A stretch of 6,076 nucleotides of DNA from Pseudomonadota bacterium. GTDB lineage: Bacteria > Pseudomonadota > Alphaproteobacteria > Rhizobiales > Xanthobacteraceae. The stretch lies in the NCBI GenBank assembly GCA_023431725.1, contig JAEYVN010000506.1, positions 1-6,076 of the forward strand. Direction: 5' to 3'. Shown piece by piece: positions 5,826 through 6,076 of the stretch. The position numbers and the translations under genes are program-made. The stretch's first letter is position 1; every line of letters begins with the position of its first letter. The notes beneath the pieces were generated by a model, which did no database searches, was not told where the DNA came from, and worked only from the letters and a program-made list of their open reading frames with translations.

Positions 5826-6076
5826 CAGATCTTCGAGCCCGGTTGTCTCAGCCAGACGTGCTTGTTGCCCCCGGTGTTTACGATGGCCTGACCGCCGCCA
5901 TCGCCACTGATGCGGGCTTTGAGGCTCTCTATCTTTCGGGCGCGGCCATAGCCTATAGCCGCTATGGGCGGCCCGATCTGGGCCTCGTATCCATGAGCGA
6001 AGTTGCCGATGTGATCCGTTGCGTGCGGGACCGGGGCGCAACGCCTTTGCTGGTCGATGCCGACACGGGCTATGGC
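5822..6076 (+). CDS. Isocitrate lyase/PEP mutase family enzyme, 5' part
   Basis: The first 85 residues of an enzyme that runs off the right edge; full members are about 280-300 aa. The ATG overlaps the regulator's stop (ATGA) and follows GGGGAG at 5809-5814 with a 7-base spacer, so translation is probably coupled. The sequence closely follows the N-terminal third of methylisocitrate lyase (PrpB)-like proteins: VAPGVYDGLTA (15-25), ALYLSGAAIA (35-44), GRPDLGLVSMSEV (49-61) and the metal-binding LLVDADTGYG (76-85), whose D79-x-D81 pair coordinates Mg2+. The superfamily includes methylisocitrate and dimethylmalate lyases, oxaloacetate decarboxylases and phosphonate C-P enzymes. The loop with the catalytic cysteine (KKCGH in lyases) lies beyond the window, so the reaction cannot be decided. 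The neighbours imply that it acts on the imported compound or a derivative. Confidence 0.88.
   Translation, partial: MTDLRARLSQPDVLVAPGVYDGLTAAIATDAGFEALYLSGAAIAYSRYGRPDLGLVSMSEVADVIRCVRDRGATPLLVDADTGYG

Noticed and set aside
4971..6041. 356-codon minus-strand open frame antisense to the regulator and enzyme genes
   Set aside because: It is a shadow of two well-supported plus-strand genes and has no recognisable protein family.

Overview
The window is GC-rich DNA with tight gene spacing, Shine-Dalgarno-type starts and protein families typical of an alphaproteobacterium. My guess is a Bradyrhizobium/Rhodopseudomonas/Afipia-like rhizobial lineage. That guess rests on general sequence style and gene content, not on any marker gene. 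No RNA genes, CRISPR arrays, insertion sequences or transposases are visible.

Layout. Positions 1-365 hold no gene I can support. They do contain a perfect 7+2+7 inverted repeat (105-120), a short hairpin (150-172) and an 8-bp direct repeat close to the first gene. Next comes a likely two-gene plus-strand unit: a 96-aa protein of unknown function with a predicted amphipathic/coiled-coil segment (366-656), then a 358-aa class I SAM-dependent methyltransferase with a long N-terminal extension (684-1760). Converging on it across only 8 bp is a minus-strand gene for a 130-aa NTF2/SnoaL-like protein (1769-2161).

After a 72-bp divergent intergenic region, a compact plus-strand operon fills the rest of the window: ABC ATPase (2234-3049), ABC permease (3058-3909), Tat-exported solute-binding protein (3959-4984), GntR/HutC-type regulator (5001-5825) and the 5' part of an isocitrate lyase/PEP mutase superfamily enzyme (5822 to the window edge). 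The three transporter genes form a complete importer of the nitrate/sulfonate/taurine (NitT/TauT) type. The regulator overlaps the enzyme gene by 4 bp (ATGA).

Inferred logic: a small anionic organic molecule is imported, probably sensed by the UTRA domain of the regulator, and then cleaved or decarboxylated by the PEP-mutase-fold enzyme. The divergent SnoaL-like protein may act on the same compound. The substrate cannot be read from the sequence. The observations most worth a second look are this import-sense-cleave operon with unknown substrate, the nested inverted repeat at the start of the ATPase gene, a CxxC motif in the Tat-exported binding protein, and the pairing of the small unknown protein with the methyltransferase.
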